A stretch of DNA of 64,000 nt from Zymoseptoria tritici IPO323 (GCF_000219625.1 NC_018210.1:744001-808000); one strand, 5' to 3'; counted from the first letter of the stretch, positions 52,000 through 63,472 are shown. Program-made: numbers and translations. Notes: generated from the letters alone by a model not told the origin.

Positions 52000-54900
52000 A
52001 TGGCGACCATCATCCCCGCGGCGCCCGCGCTGTCGGGGGACCTCTCCCTCTTCCATACCACCGATCCACTGTTGGGAAACTCGCCAGTCCTCGTCTTCTA
52101 CGGCCCTGCCGCGACCATCGGCGCAACGAGCTCGCGCATCCAGGTTCACATCTTCACACCAGCCGGCCTGGAATCCTACGCGCGATTATCGGTGTCGCCC
52201 AACTCGCCCTTCTACTCGGCTGTTAGCAACCTCCCACGAGAAGAGCAAGGCGACGAAGTGTGTCGAGGGTTGGCATTTGGATTGAAGAAGTACTTTTCGG
52301 AACTGTCTGGCTCAGTGCGGAAGACATGGTGTGCGACGTCCAAGGCGCCTTCGCTTGGCGCATTGTTTGGTGACGATCACATTGCTATTCTAGCGACGCG
52401 CATGGTTCGGTCTGAGAACGTGGACGATGTTATCGCAGATCTGTCAGATGCATTCTGCGAACAGAAGCTGTCATGGATGGACGTGGACGTCGTGCTTCCG
52501 TCTGGATCGATCAAGGAGGTGACGAATACCGCGGAGGATATCAGCGACGAGGAGATGCTCAGGCAGCAGTATGGGCGATATGCAGACCTGATTGCAACGC
52601 TTGGGGATATCTCTTTCCTGCCGACGTCGAAGGTGAAGCGAGCACCTTCAAAGGCCACGGCAATCGGCCGGAGCGCTTCGTTCCTCAAAGATCAGAAAGA
52701 GAAGGTCCGCGATCAGCTGTCGGAATTGTTATCGACTGAGGAGAACTATGTTGCGCGATTGGAAGAGCTTAAGAGCTTCTTCGAGAGTCTCGGCGCGGAT
52801 TTGAAAGAGCGACACCAGCAACAACTGGCCGAGGTGTTTCCAGCGACCATTAGCGCCATACTGGACGTCAACGCTGGCTTCCTCGACGATCTTCAGACTC
52901 GAATTAAGGATACCGCCGAGGCTGCTCTGCGAGACATCGAGAGCGCGAGCAATGAAGAGGACAGTCGATTTTCTGCAGCAACTCCTCCAGATGCTTCTGG
53001 TCTGGGCAGCATTGCGCAATGTCTGTGCGACTGGCTGCCAAAGTTCGCGGGATGCTACAAAGACTACATGAGTACGCACGCACATTCGTCTCAGACTCTG
53101 CGGAAACTCTTGCGCAACGGAGACTCCCTCTCGGTAGAGCTGCAAGACATCGGCGAGCAGAAGCTTACTTCTCTTCTGATCGAGCCCGTCCAGCGACTGC
53201 CACGATACAATTTGTACATCGACAGTATTGCAAAGCAGCTGCCTGTGAAGCATGCGGCGCTCACCTCTCTTCTCAAAGCTCGCGACTTGGTCACCGAAAT
53301 CTGCGCGGAATCAGAAGGATCGGAGGCCTCTGAAATGATCGCTCGGCTGCAGGCTCGTACAACAGGGTGGCCGGTCGATATTTCTATCGCCGGCAGACTG
53401 GTCACCGCAGCTGACTTTGTGGAGCTCGCACCGCCGCACAGGCTTGGTACCACAGATAGCGCTCGCGGCATTCTGCTACTCTTTACTGATGGCATCGTCG
53501 TCGTCGAAAAGACCCTCAAATCGAAGGCCACGGCTCGTGCTCTGCTGGCCGAGATCGAAAGTGGCTCTCTGCCGTCCAAGTCAGTCGAAAGCCTCTCGGA
53601 AAGCGGTGGCGATCTATTGTTTGTGCGTCGGCTACAGCTCGATGCGGTGCAATGCTCGGAGAGCCATGACGGTCAGGCTTTGCAAATCCTCAGCTTCTTT
53701 CAGCTTAGCATGGGTGCGGTCCCGGCGCAAGAACCCATTCTAGACTCATGTCAGACTCTGCAATTGGAGAATGCATACGACGGACGAGCAGCACGATTCG
53801 TCGAGGAGTTCTCGAAAGCAAGAGTGGAAGCTCGCTTCTCAGAGGCCGAGCGTGAGTCGTGCAGTTGGGAGTTTCGAGCCACGAACCCGGGATCGGACAG
53901 CCTTGGACTTTTCGCCGCAATCTTCGAGGATTCCAAGCCTGACTTCGTCGCATCGAGGATGGCATCTGCCCAGGTGCGAATCATCGTGGACATCGATCGG
54001 CACGCTTCACCGCCAAGAGCCGGTCAAAACGGGATACGGACGGTCATCGCTCTCTCGCCTAATCGCGGAGGAGACTGGCGAATGACGGTCGATTCGGTCG
54101 ATGGAAGTGGCGGACGTGAACATCTTCAAACCCCTGATCTTGTCCCAGCTGTACAGAGGAAAATTGCAGCGCTCACAGGTCTTCGCCTGTCAATCGACCA
54201 AACAGCCACAACAGCATGTTTGCTCGACAGGAACGCCGATGTTCTCTTCTCGATCGACACCCAAAGCGAAACACCAAACGCCCAGCAGAAGCCAACTCTT
54301 ATCCCGCGGGAGCGCTATCAGCGGCCCAAGTCGCCCAAGAAACTCCTCTCGAGCTTTCTTTCCAGCGTTGGACCTGGCATCGAATCACCCTTGCTTGCCA
54401 AGAAGGAGCTCCCGAGCTTGCCTGTTTCCAGTACGAGTTCACGACATTCTACCTACATCATACCGAAGCCGCCCAGCAGGGAGTCAAGGCCGTCTTCCAA
54501 GGAGCAGAACACATCATTCTCGAACATGTCATTCTCTTCAGTATCAACGGAGCAACTTCCATCGCCTGTCAAGAAGCTGGAAGAGACGCTATCAGCATAC
54601 ATACTTGCGCTTCATGCGCGCAAGGGCAACATCGTCGGCAAGAACCTCAAGATGCGAATCGTCGCAGATGAACTCATGGTCAGTGAGCTGTACAACAGCT
54701 TACTGGAGGATCCGAACATGATGGTGCTGGCTGCCCAAGCGCCACTTGACGTGCTCTTTGCTGCGTTCGAGAAGTTCCTCAACAGAGTCTGGGTTGAGCA
54801 TATTGGACAGGTCATTCCAAGCGCTATATTGCAAGATATTCAGACCAAGGCCGAGACCATGTTCCCGACCGACTTCGACCAGTACTTCCGGACTGCGCTG

Positions 54901-56604
54901 GCCAAGCTTGCCCCTCAGAATCAACGTGCATTCAAAGCCATCATGAAATTGCTGGCGGATCTGCTTGACGGCACCGGCAATGATGGCGATCGCGGCATCT
55001 TGACTGCCGCTTTCGCGGAGGTTCTTGTCACCGATGGCAACCCTCATGAGTACATAGCGCTGATTGATCGCTTCGTCGATGATACCGACACGTACTTTGG
55101 TGAGCCTGTGGAAGAGCCGATCAGTCACAAACACGATACAGGCTCCGTCAGCTCTCACAAGAGGACACGATCTGCAAATTCAGCTTCACTCACAAGCAAC
55201 ACATCTTCCCTTCGGCGAAAGTTCGGCTTCGGCACATTATCGAGGGAGAACAGCAAGACTGAAGAATCAAAAGTGGCATCTGTGTGGCGAACCCTCAGTA
55301 AGAGTACGCGCGGTGATGTCAGTCCTGGTGGGAGCTTGAGCAAGGCTTCCCTTGGCCGGTCAAGGTCCATCGACACTGGTGATCGTCCGAAGTCTCAAGA
55401 AGGGCTCAAGGGCTTTGGCACGATCTCTACCAACAACCTCATGACCATCGGCGAACACCCAAGCTTCATTCCAACCGGACCTCCTCGAAAGAAGCGGCGT
55501 AGTTCGCTGTCTGATTTGAAGGTCTTGAACGGTGCATCAAGCCGTGAGCCATCTGCGCCAAACACGCCTCACCGACCCACTCTTGCTCCAAGCGCAATCG
55601 AGGATCTGCCTACTATGCCGCCCCTCGTGCCGTCTACGCCTTCTTCCATTCGCGGAAGCTACGCTCGGTATGGCACACCACAGCAATCTTCGCCTCGGTC
55701 ACGGTTGCCATCGTCCTTTAGGAGAGACCTTTCACCCGGACCGAACAAAGCACTTGCAAGCACCGAGACTCTATCACGGCCCAAGACGAGCGGTGACAAG
55801 CCGGATGAGGTTGTCATCACAGCACGACCGACCTCCAACATTCCAAGCCTGATGCCCAAACCGACCTTCATCCCCAAGTCTTCACCCCGTGCCGGCCTCT
55901 CCGAGCGACCTGGAGCCGGCAATATCGTCAAGCAGCCATCTCCTCAACCTGAAAAGAAGCCGGCCTATGTCCGACGCAATACCAATCCCGATCTCTCCGC
56001 TTCCTCTCTCGCGCCTCGCAAGCTTCGCATGCAGTCTCCGCAAAAACTTCGCGAACGCCTTCAGAATGAGCAAAAGTCCATCGCCGCCGTGCAGGACAGC
56101 TTACAAGATGAACTGTCCAAAATCGGTAACGAGCTGACCGCTTCATCCACGACTAACAGTCCTCTCCGACCCACCACCTCCCGCGCCAATAAGACCTTCA
56201 CCGGCCGCAGCCACCTTGCCTCTATCAACGGCACGGGTCCCAATACCATGGACCTCGCCCAGCGCGTCCTGAAAATGGAAGCTCTCCTCCCGACTCAAAT
56301 TGACGAAGCCAACCAGCGTATATCTGCCATCCAGACGGACTTGCAGTCCTCTCTCAGCGTCTCCGAGAACAAATGCAAAAAGCTGGATGAGCTGTACCGA
56401 GAAGCGAACGGCGAGAATGAGGCGCTCTATTCGCGCTTCAACGAGGAGTTGGGACGGGTGTTGAAGGTCGTCAGGGGAGGGGACGGGGTGGAGGAATTGA
56501 AGAAGCAGTTGAAGGAAGCGCAAGAGGAGGCGGGCATGTTGAAGCGGGAGACGATGAGGTTGAAGAGGGAGAATGTGGGACTGAGGGCGCAGTTGAGGGA
56601 GTGA
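52000..56604 (+). CDS. Rho guanine nucleotide exchange factor, Bud3-like, 1,534 aa
   Basis: A single 4.6 kb exon. The N-terminal 210 residues form a conserved-looking globular region. The Dbl homology domain spans about 236-440 (QLSELLSTEENYVARLEELKSF; CYKDYMSTHA; LTSLLIEPVQRLPRYNLYIDSI). A region near 480-720 may be a PH-like domain. Around 859-1020 an all-helical segment (LEETLSAYILALHARKGNIVG; NQRAFKAIMKLLADLL) resembles the RhoGAP fold. Then come about 350 Ser/Pro-rich disordered residues with basic patches (RKKRRSS) and a C-terminal coiled coil (about 1420-1534). Size, single DH domain and layout match filamentous-fungal Bud3, a Rho4 exchange factor at septation sites; I give that as inference. 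Located at the cortex/septum in relatives. Confidence 0.8.
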   Translation: MATIIPAAPALSGDLSLFHTTDPLLGNSPVLVFYGPAATIGATSSRIQVHIFTPAGLESYARLSVSPNSPFYSAVSNLPREEQGDEVCRGLAFGLKKYFSELSGSVRKTWCATSKAPSLGALFGDDHIAILATRMVRSENVDDVIADLSDAFCEQKLSWMDVDVVLPSGSIKEVTNTAEDISDEEMLRQQYGRYADLIATLGDISFLPTSKVKRAPSKATAIGRSASFLKDQKEKVRDQLSELLSTEENYVARLEELKSFFESLGADLKERHQQQLAEVFPATISAILDVNAGFLDDLQTRIKDTAEAALRDIESASNEEDSRFSAATPPDASGLGSIAQCLCDWLPKFAGCYKDYMSTHAHSSQTLRKLLRNGDSLSVELQDIGEQKLTSLLIEPVQRLPRYNLYIDSIAKQLPVKHAALTSLLKARDLVTEICAESEGSEASEMIARLQARTTGWPVDISIAGRLVTAADFVELAPPHRLGTTDSARGILLLFTDGIVVVEKTLKSKATARALLAEIESGSLPSKSVESLSESGGDLLFVRRLQLDAVQCSESHDGQALQILSFFQLSMGAVPAQEPILDSCQTLQLENAYDGRAARFVEEFSKARVEARFSEAERESCSWEFRATNPGSDSLGLFAAIFEDSKPDFVASRMASAQVRIIVDIDRHASPPRAGQNGIRTVIALSPNRGGDWRMTVDSVDGSGGREHLQTPDLVPAVQRKIAALTGLRLSIDQTATTACLLDRNADVLFSIDTQSETPNAQQKPTLIPRERYQRPKSPKKLLSSFLSSVGPGIESPLLAKKELPSLPVSSTSSRHSTYIIPKPPSRESRPSSKEQNTSFSNMSFSSVSTEQLPSPVKKLEETLSAYILALHARKGNIVGKNLKMRIVADELMVSELYNSLLEDPNMMVLAAQAPLDVLFAAFEKFLNRVWVEHIGQVIPSAILQDIQTKAETMFPTDFDQYFRTALAKLAPQNQRAFKAIMKLLADLLDGTGNDGDRGILTAAFAEVLVTDGNPHEYIALIDRFVDDTDTYFGEPVEEPISHKHDTGSVSSHKRTRSANSASLTSNTSSLRRKFGFGTLSRENSKTEESKVASVWRTLSKSTRGDVSPGGSLSKASLGRSRSIDTGDRPKSQEGLKGFGTISTNNLMTIGEHPSFIPTGPPRKKRRSSLSDLKVLNGASSREPSAPNTPHRPTLAPSAIEDLPTMPPLVPSTPSSIRGSYARYGTPQQSSPRSRLPSSFRRDLSPGPNKALASTETLSRPKTSGDKPDEVVITARPTSNIPSLMPKPTFIPKSSPRAGLSERPGAGNIVKQPSPQPEKKPAYVRRNTNPDLSASSLAPRKLRMQSPQKLRERLQNEQKSIAAVQDSLQDELSKIGNELTASSTTNSPLRPTTSRANKTFTGRSHLASINGTGPNTMDLAQRVLKMEALLPTQIDEANQRISAIQTDLQSSLSVSENKCKKLDELYREANGENEALYSRFNEELGRVLKVVRGGDGVEELKKQLKEAQEEAGMLKRETMRLKRENVGLRAQLRE

Positions 56605-57264
56605 GGTTGAGAGCTCGTGTTGGTGGATTGGGCTTTTCGTATGTCGGGTTGTTTGATGGCGTCGAGCTGATAACGAATTTCTTTGCCCTGTTGGCTTTAC
56701 GATGGAGTGTATCTTAAGCTGGCAGAACGGAACGACGACGGTCGGAGAAAAGTTCTATTGTATACATTATGGAATGAACCAGTCCAATGTACTCTACAGT
56801 GTTTGTTAAAGCTACCGAGTCCTGGAAGAGTTCGTCGATAGGTACCTGTAAGATCGCTGTAGTGACGCAACGTGGTACAAGGATGGGCCATCAAATCTCG
56901 GTCTTACTCTGACGAGACCTTGTATCTCGCCAAATCAACACGAAAGTTTCGGATCCCAGTGGAGTTCGTGCAAGGAAGCGAACAAACAGATAAGAGATCT
57001 CTCGGCTTGGCGTTGGTGTGCTCTTGCCAAACAGGGCAGGGATGCTTGATCCGATGTGCTTGCAGCGTTTGCATGGGAGACGCGCGGTGAGAAGTTCGTG
57101 ACCTCCTCTCTTCGTTGATCACCTTGTTCCGTTCTCGACTCTCTTCTTGTGTGCACAATTCGACTTCGTCGGCCGACTGTCCTTACTGACAATACTTTCA
57201 TTCACTTGCGCAACGACATTGGAAAGCTTGTTCTCCACACGGTTCGATCTGAGATCTCGACATC
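56605..57264. other. Intergenic, no gene seen
   Basis: 3' flank of the RhoGEF gene and promoter of the GH72 gene. Nothing coding supported. Confidence 0.5.
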
Positions 57265-59073
57265 ATGACACGAGTAAGTTTGCGACTTCTTGGAGGGTGA
57301 CTGTCAGACTCAGGTCAGACTTATGCTGATACCAACATCAGTTCAATGTGTTGGCTGCAGTGTGCTCGCTGTTGGCTACGGCTGCCACTGCTCTCGACCC
57401 GATCAGCGTACAGCAGCAGCAATTCATCCAGAAATCGGGAGAGCGATTCATGATGATCGGAGGTACACATCGTTCATCCATTCAGGCCACGCCCCCAATC
57501 CCTGACATCTGGTCGAACAGTGGACTACCAGCCAGGCGGTGAAGGAGGCTACGGTACCGGCGCTGGCGACCCTCTCAGCAACTCGACCATCTGCCTCCGC
57601 GATGCAGCTCTCATGCAGCGACTCGGCATCAACACCATTCGCATGTACAACCTCGATCCAACCCTCAACCACGACGAGTGCGCCTCCATCTTCAACGCGA
57701 TCGGGATCTACATGGTCGTCGACGTCAACGCACCACTCGCGGGAGAGTCTCTCGACCGCTCCCAGCCCGAGGCCTCGTACACCACCAGCTATCTCACCCG
57801 CATCTTCAGCATCGTGGAAGCATTCAAAGACTACCCGAACATTCTCGGATTCTTCGCTGGCAATGAGATCATCAACGACATTCCCACCGCTGGTCCAACT
57901 CCTCCGTACATCCGTGCCGTGCAACGCGATCTCAAGAATTACATCGCCGCGCATGCGTCGCGCAAGATCCCTGTTGGCTACTCCGCTGCGCAGGTGCAAG
58001 AAGTGTTGCACGATACCTGGGCTTACCTGGAGTGCGACAATGACGGCGACAATTCCCGCTCCGACTTCTTTGGTCTCAATTCGTACTCTTGGTGCGGCGA
58101 CGCTTCGAGCTTCACCATTTCGAAGTACAATGTTTTGGCCGACTGGTTCAACAATTCGACTATCCCGGTCTTCTTCAGCGAGTTTGGATGCAATACCCCG
58201 AGTCCGCGTCTTTTCCAGGAGATTCCGACGTTGTACGGACCGCAGATGGTAAGTCTCAGGAAGTGTACAAGGCATGCGGCGCCCGAGATTGTCTCGAGCC
58301 ATTTCATGTCTTAGCTCATATCACCTTGTCTTTTCAGCATCGCTGACCCTCATGTCCTTCTTAGGCAGCTCTCTCCGGTGGACTTGTGTATGAGTGGACC
58401 CAATCACAAGCCGGTAAGGGAATCAAAGGACAGAAGGCCTGCCAGCGGTCCGCGAATTGTCCTTCGGACTATGCTGGCAGCTCTGCCTCTGCCTCTGCTC
58501 CTGTTGCATCCGAGCCATCGCTGACACTTCCGCCCTTCTCTTCCAGACTATGGTCTCGTCCAAACCGAAGAAGACGGCTCCCTCAAGCTCCTCGCCGACT
58601 TCGACCGCCTGCAAGAACAATACAACAAGCTCAACATCACCCAGATCACAACGCAAAACGACACAGCCACCAACCTCAAGCCGCGAAAGTGCTCGAAGAT
58701 CTTGATCTCCAACGACGGTTTCAGCTCAAATTTCGATATCCCGGAACCTCCCTCCGGTGCGGACGCTCTCATCAAGAATGGCATCAAGAACCCACCCAAG
58801 GGCAAGATCGTGGAAGTCAGGGACACGGCTGTCACTGTCAAGGTGTACAAGTCGGATGGAAGCGAGGTCGAGAACTTGGAGATCACCATTCAGGAGGGAG
58901 CTAACAGCCCGGGCAAGAATGGCGATGGATTGGAGACGGCGAGTGCGACCTCCACGAGTACCGATGGACCGAAGCCGTCGGCGACGAAGAAAGGCGGTGC
59001 TGGAGTTGTGAGAGCAGTGGGAGGCGGATTCGGAGCTGCCGCAGCTGCTTTAGTATTGGCGCTTCTGATGTAG
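57265..59073 (+). CDS. GPI-anchored beta-1,3-glucanosyltransferase, GH72 (Gas/Gel) family
   Basis: Five exons (57265-57273, 57342-57462, 57521-58248, 58365-58413, 58547-59073; introns 68, 58, 116, 133 bp) give 477 aa; the first exon is only nine bases. Signal peptide MTRFNVLAAVCSLLATAATA, then SGERFMMIGVDYQPGG and INTIRMYNLDP. The acid/base Glu159 is in GNEIIND and the nucleophile Glu264 in FSEFGC. It continues SGGLVYEWTQSQ..YGLV and ends in a Ser/Thr-rich stalk with a hydrophobic GPI signal (GGFGAAAAALVLALLM). These enzymes cut and rejoin beta-1,3-glucan chains in the cell wall. There is no C-terminal X8/CBM43 cysteine module, so it is the short Gel class. N-glycosylation sites are present. 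Confidence 0.95.
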
Positions 59074-59937
59074 CGAAACTTAGGCCGCAGGCGATGGTGA
59101 TGGTCTCACGGAGGAGGGTCTCGCTCCAGAGACGGAATCCAGCTCGATGTTGATGACCAGTCAGAGTATATGGAGGCAGAAGTCCTTATTAAGCCATCGG
59201 CATATACGAGGAAGAACCATAAAGCATATACAGAAACATACATGATCACCGTGCGAAGACAGAGTGTGATGTGCTTGGTATTGTACGAACAGTGATCTAG
59301 ATGCCTGAGGCATGACGTGGAACTACTTAGTCATGCGGTGAATTTACGTCCACATTCCCATCTTTCTCTCACTCGACTTTCATCCTTCAACACGAGAGAC
59401 TGACACCGCCGGGGGGCACGCGCCTCATCGAACTCGTGGAGCAGGAAGCGCCCCAAAGAACATGCTTGTCACTTCATCCTTTTCGGCTCCTGAACTGCAC
59501 CCTTGTGTTCTGCGACTGGGATTGCCAGACGAACCTACAGAACCTTGCAGACCAGAGCACCGCCGCTGCTTCCAATGCCCATCATTGTAAAGCATCGATG
59601 TGCCACATTGCTCAAACACTTCTGGAGTCTCTCGTATTGATCTTGATGCAAGACTTCGAGATCTGAGCATCCTGCTGTTTGCAACCGACTTTTGTCTCGG
59701 TGACATGGAGGTATCAACATCCCTACCACCGAAATGAGATGACCGTATGGCCTGGTGGTTCTCAACACGCTTCATCAGGTGCACGCATTGGTGGAAGTTA
59801 TCTAATACTAATCTTGCAATCTGCCCGTGTCAGACTCAGATTTTGGTCCTCCCTTCCTGAAAAGATGCAATGCGCTTTTGAGGCTTCACTTCTTCCTTTC
59901 CCTTTTTCTCTCTCTGTGCCTCTCTGTCCAACACGCA
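59074..59937. other. Intergenic, no gene seen
   Basis: 3' flank of the GH72 gene and promoter of the S28 peptidase. The last 60 bases are pyrimidine-rich (CT-rich), a common fungal leader feature. No coding sequence supported. Confidence 0.5.
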
Positions 59938-61569
59938 ATGCACTTCTTCCTCGTTTTCGCCGCCTTCGCGGCCGAGGCATTCGCCTTACGGAGCTCGATG
60001 CTGGGTGCCGCGCGGGTCAACAGCCTTCCAAACGTCTTGAAGAATGTGGCGAGGGACACTGGTCCAGTGAAAGGATATCCCAACATCCAGCAGGCCGAAT
60101 TTCAGCAACCTCTTGATCACAATGATCCCAGCAAAGGCACCTTTGCCATTCGATATTGGTTCGACACAACTTACTGGAAGGGCCCTGGTTCGCCTATCGT
60201 TTTGACGACCTATGGCGAGACTGATGCGACATACTACATCAATGGCCTGACCAACAGAAGCATGGTCGGGGTTACAGCAAAAGCGATTGGCGCTGCCGCA
60301 ATTCTCGTGGAGCACAGATACTTCGGCCAGTCGATTCCGGTGGACAGCCTGACGACTGCCAACATGAAGTACCTGACCTTGGAGGACTCGCTCAAAGACC
60401 TTTCGTACTTCGCCCGCACCGTCGAACTGCCTTTTGCTAGAGACGCCGGCTGCGCCAGCAACGCTGCAGATGTGCCATGGGTATTGATGGGGGGATCATA
60501 TGCCGGATCTCTGGCCGCCTGGACGGCAAAGCTCTTTCCGGACACCTTCTGGGCATACTACGCTTCTAGCTCAGTGGTGCACCAGACCGCCGCCTTCTGG
60601 CAGTTCTTTGAGCCGGTCAAGCAGAACATGCCGCAAGACTGCCGGGACGACGTCACGGCCGTCATTGACCACATGGACGAAATTCTTATTCACGGCTCCG
60701 AACAGAACATTGCCGATTTGAAAGCTCGTTTCGACTTCCCGGCCAAGATAGACAGCGTCGACTTTATGTACGCTCTTGCGAGGGCGCCTTCGCTGTGGTT
60801 CCAAAGGGATATCGCCAGCGAGGCCAAAGAGGGCGCCCCGAGGGCTAAATTCCTCGTCTGGTGCGACTACGTCGAGAATGCCGTCAACAAGTCCAGTTCG
60901 TCGACCGCTGGACCCGTCGGCGTCGAAGCAGCTCTCGATGGCTATGCCAAGTGGTGGCATGAGCTTGGTGCAAATGAAGCTAAGAGCGAAACCGGCTGCA
61001 CTCCGGATACTACCAACTTCGACTGCTTCGACACAACCGAGACCGGACCAATAACAGACAGGTCTCTGAGCCTCGCAGACGATATTTCATACTCGTGGAT
61101 GCAGTGTAGCTGGCCGGACGAGAATTTCCAGGTCGGCGCGCCTCCGGGCATACCGTCTCTCCTCTCGCGTTTGATCACAGTTGAACACCGCCTGACGAGC
61201 TTCTGCGCCAAGTACTTTCCCCCCGGACCCAACGGAGAGACGTACGGCATTGCAAAGGGCCTAACCGCAGAGGACGTCAACGCCTACACCGGCGGCTGGG
61301 ACGTGAGCGGCACCACCCGCCTTATCTACGTGAACGGTGAATACGATATGTGGAGAGCAGGTGGCGTGTCCTCAGATCAGCGACCTGGTGGGCCGCTACA
61401 AGATACTCCACAGATCCCGGTCAAGGTCGTGCCAGGTGGATTTCATTGCAGTGATTTGTCCACAGCGAATGGAAACGCGAGTCCGCGTCTGAGACAGGTG
61501 CAAAATGAGGTCGTAGCGCAGTTGGAGGAGTGGGTTCGGGAATGGCCTAAGAGGGCTCTGCTACAGTGA
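59938..61569 (+). CDS. Secreted serine peptidase, family S28
   Basis: A single exon of 543 aa. Signal peptide MHFFLVFAAFAAEAFA; then FQQPLDHNDPSKGTFAIRYWFD and ILVEHRYFGQSIP, typical of S28. The catalytic triad is Ser187 in GGSYAGS, Asp470 in GEYDMWR and His503 in GGFHCSD. S28 contains lysosomal Pro-X carboxypeptidase, DPP7 and fungal secreted prolyl peptidases that act at acidic pH after proline. Several Cys suggest disulfides, fitting secretion. The upstream frame is open, but the ATG at 59938 directly begins the signal peptide. Exact specificity (tripeptidyl, dipeptidyl or carboxypeptidase) is not decidable here. Confidence 0.93.
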   Translation: MHFFLVFAAFAAEAFALRSSMLGAARVNSLPNVLKNVARDTGPVKGYPNIQQAEFQQPLDHNDPSKGTFAIRYWFDTTYWKGPGSPIVLTTYGETDATYYINGLTNRSMVGVTAKAIGAAAILVEHRYFGQSIPVDSLTTANMKYLTLEDSLKDLSYFARTVELPFARDAGCASNAADVPWVLMGGSYAGSLAAWTAKLFPDTFWAYYASSSVVHQTAAFWQFFEPVKQNMPQDCRDDVTAVIDHMDEILIHGSEQNIADLKARFDFPAKIDSVDFMYALARAPSLWFQRDIASEAKEGAPRAKFLVWCDYVENAVNKSSSSTAGPVGVEAALDGYAKWWHELGANEAKSETGCTPDTTNFDCFDTTETGPITDRSLSLADDISYSWMQCSWPDENFQVGAPPGIPSLLSRLITVEHRLTSFCAKYFPPGPNGETYGIAKGLTAEDVNAYTGGWDVSGTTRLIYVNGEYDMWRAGGVSSDQRPGGPLQDTPQIPVKVVPGGFHCSDLSTANGNASPRLRQVQNEVVAQLEEWVREWPKRALLQ

Positions 61570-61879
61570 TGGGAATGGAGGGAAGAGTTCCGATGAAAGC
61601 GAGCAGATGTACTCATTGAGCGACATACTTGTCGCAACGCCAACATTTGGGACTGAGGGAACTTCACTCGCAGCGGGACTGATTATTGATCATCACCACA
61701 CACACTCTCTCGGCACTGGCGAAAACATGTATTGGTTCGTCGGCCCCCTCGAATGTATGAAGAACATGCGCGAACTTCGGCTACAGCAAAGATGGTCCTG
61801 CTAAGCATCACCTTCTTCTTGTCCGTCCGGGGTCGGATCGTTCTGGCTCTTGTGCCAGCACGAGACCCGACAGAGCTGC
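61570..61879. other. Short intergenic region between convergent genes
   Basis: 310 bp holding presumed 3' UTRs of the S28 peptidase and the six-cysteine secreted protein. No gene seen. Confidence 0.5.
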
Positions 61880-62356
61880 CTAGCACGTGATCGATATCGA
61901 AGCGTAAAGAACCGAATTGCATCCGTTGTTGCGCCCAATGGTAGCTTGAGAGCCCCGGCAATCGGTACCGCTGTGTGTCTTCACAGTGCACCCACTGTAG
62001 GTTGATCAGCACAGCTTCGTATGAAGAAGGAAGGGGGTCTCTTACCTTCCGTCATGGGTGATGGACCGTTTGTTTGTGACCTGGATGCAGCGATCTCCCT
62101 GATTGATGACTGTGTAGCGATCCGATGAGCCGTCGCAGGCATCGCCACTCCACGCAGTGACGTCCGCGCGATTGATGTTTTGGCGCTTCACAGGAGCATC
62201 CGTAGCGGCGTCATCCACCAGCTGGACATGGTCGCCGTCGAAGATGATATGAGCGCGGGGCGCGAGGCTGACATCGTTGACGGCATCTGGAACGGGGTTT
62301 GCGGCAGCGTAGGTGACCACCATGATGAGGGAGAGGAAGGTGTTCGTGATCTGCAT
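61880..62356 (-). CDS. Small secreted six-cysteine protein, 141 aa
   Basis: Two exons (62356-62046, 61994-61880; intron 51 bp) close in phase. Signal peptide MQITNTFLSLIMVVTYAAA, then a propeptide-like acidic stretch ending in a dibasic APVKRQN (possible Kex2 cut). The mature part has six Cys: DACDG, DRCIQV, SGCTVK, TDCRGS, NGCNSV and the final ITC. The C-terminal half (GSGCTVKTHSGTDCRGSQATI..GCNSVLYASISITC) matches a common small fungal secreted fold that I know only as hypothetical; it has the look of a crystallin-like beta sandwich. No enzyme motif. Expression at host or substrate contact is plausible but unproven. A (CT)14 tract lies 130 bp upstream. Confidence 0.82.
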
Positions 62357-62486
62357 CGTTGCTGGTAGGCTGCAGAAGCGTAATCGGAGGGCTTGGTTGG
62401 ATTGAACTTGTGGTGAAGGTGGTAAGGGCTGTCTGGTGGACGAAGAGCGCTCGCAGGGCAATACTTATAGAGTCGAAATCAGACAC

Positions 62487-62518
<32 letters not shown>

Positions 62519-63472
62519 GAGACGTCCTGCACCTTGCGAGCAGGAGACTTCACCGAGCTCAAGGTCTGGACCTCGCCGACGAGCGCTACCCGTTGTCCAG
62601 AAAGTGAGCACTTTCCACGACCAGGGCTGGACCAAGAAATCACGCGTCGTGAACCTCGCCGAGCCGAGCGCCCAAATCCTGCCGGCCGCCCGATTAAGCT
62701 GCACAAACAGGCACCGATGCTGGGTAGTGATCCGCATTTGGGAGGAAGGAGGATTCGCCAAGGTCGTCGTGACTTTAGACTTCGCCGAAAGGATTGCAGA
62801 CGCTTTACCGAGCCTCAGCCGGTCACACAAAAGATGCAAGGTGCCCTGCGCATACAGGTACCCCCCTGTCCTCGCGCGTGGGGGAATACGGGTGGTCGAG
62901 CTCGTCCTGGTGTCTCCGCGAGATGTGTGCCAGATGCTGAATACATCTGTTCTACCTCAGGGGCTGATTGGGGCGTCGTCGTCTGGAGATGAGAGCGGAC
63001 TGTACATATGAACGGAGGATGCAACTTTACGCAAGTCGTCCTTGTGCAGGGCGTGGGAAATGCGCTCAGGAGGCACAGTAATAAGATGCTTCACAGCCGA
63101 TGCTCCCCAGCCAATGCTTGAGAAGCTCGAGGGACAACCCAGAACCTGGCCTGCGCCAATTGACGGATCCAGGGAAGGTGTGGGGGTCATGAGGCTTCGA
63201 AGCGCTTATGACTGCAAAGAAATGCCGGCATGCAAGGGACTTTGAGCGAAAGTTCACAGAGTCGGCAGCAGGATGTAGTCGAGGAAGACAACGCACACAG
63301 GAGCATCAACGACACCATCCAGGTTCCCGGCGCTTAACACAGCGTGGCACTGCAGCAGATTTCGTTCTTCAAGCGTAAGGGGGTTTCAGATCATGGCTCG
63401 AGAGTACCTCCTACAAGCGAGGGAGAGAATGTCCTCCACCTGACGTTCCCACCACGAATCCGATCGCTGGCC
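62357..63472. other. Divergent promoter region, no gene seen
   Basis: 1.1 kb between the secreted six-cysteine protein and the Zn2Cys6 gene. Apart from the CT repeat I see no element and no supported coding sequence. Confidence 0.5.
62487..62514. repeat. (CT)14 microsatellite
   Basis: 28 bp of perfect CT dinucleotide repeat, 131-158 bp upstream of the secreted six-cysteine protein start. On that gene's strand it reads GA, a possible nucleosome-excluding or factor-binding tract. Confidence 0.9.
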
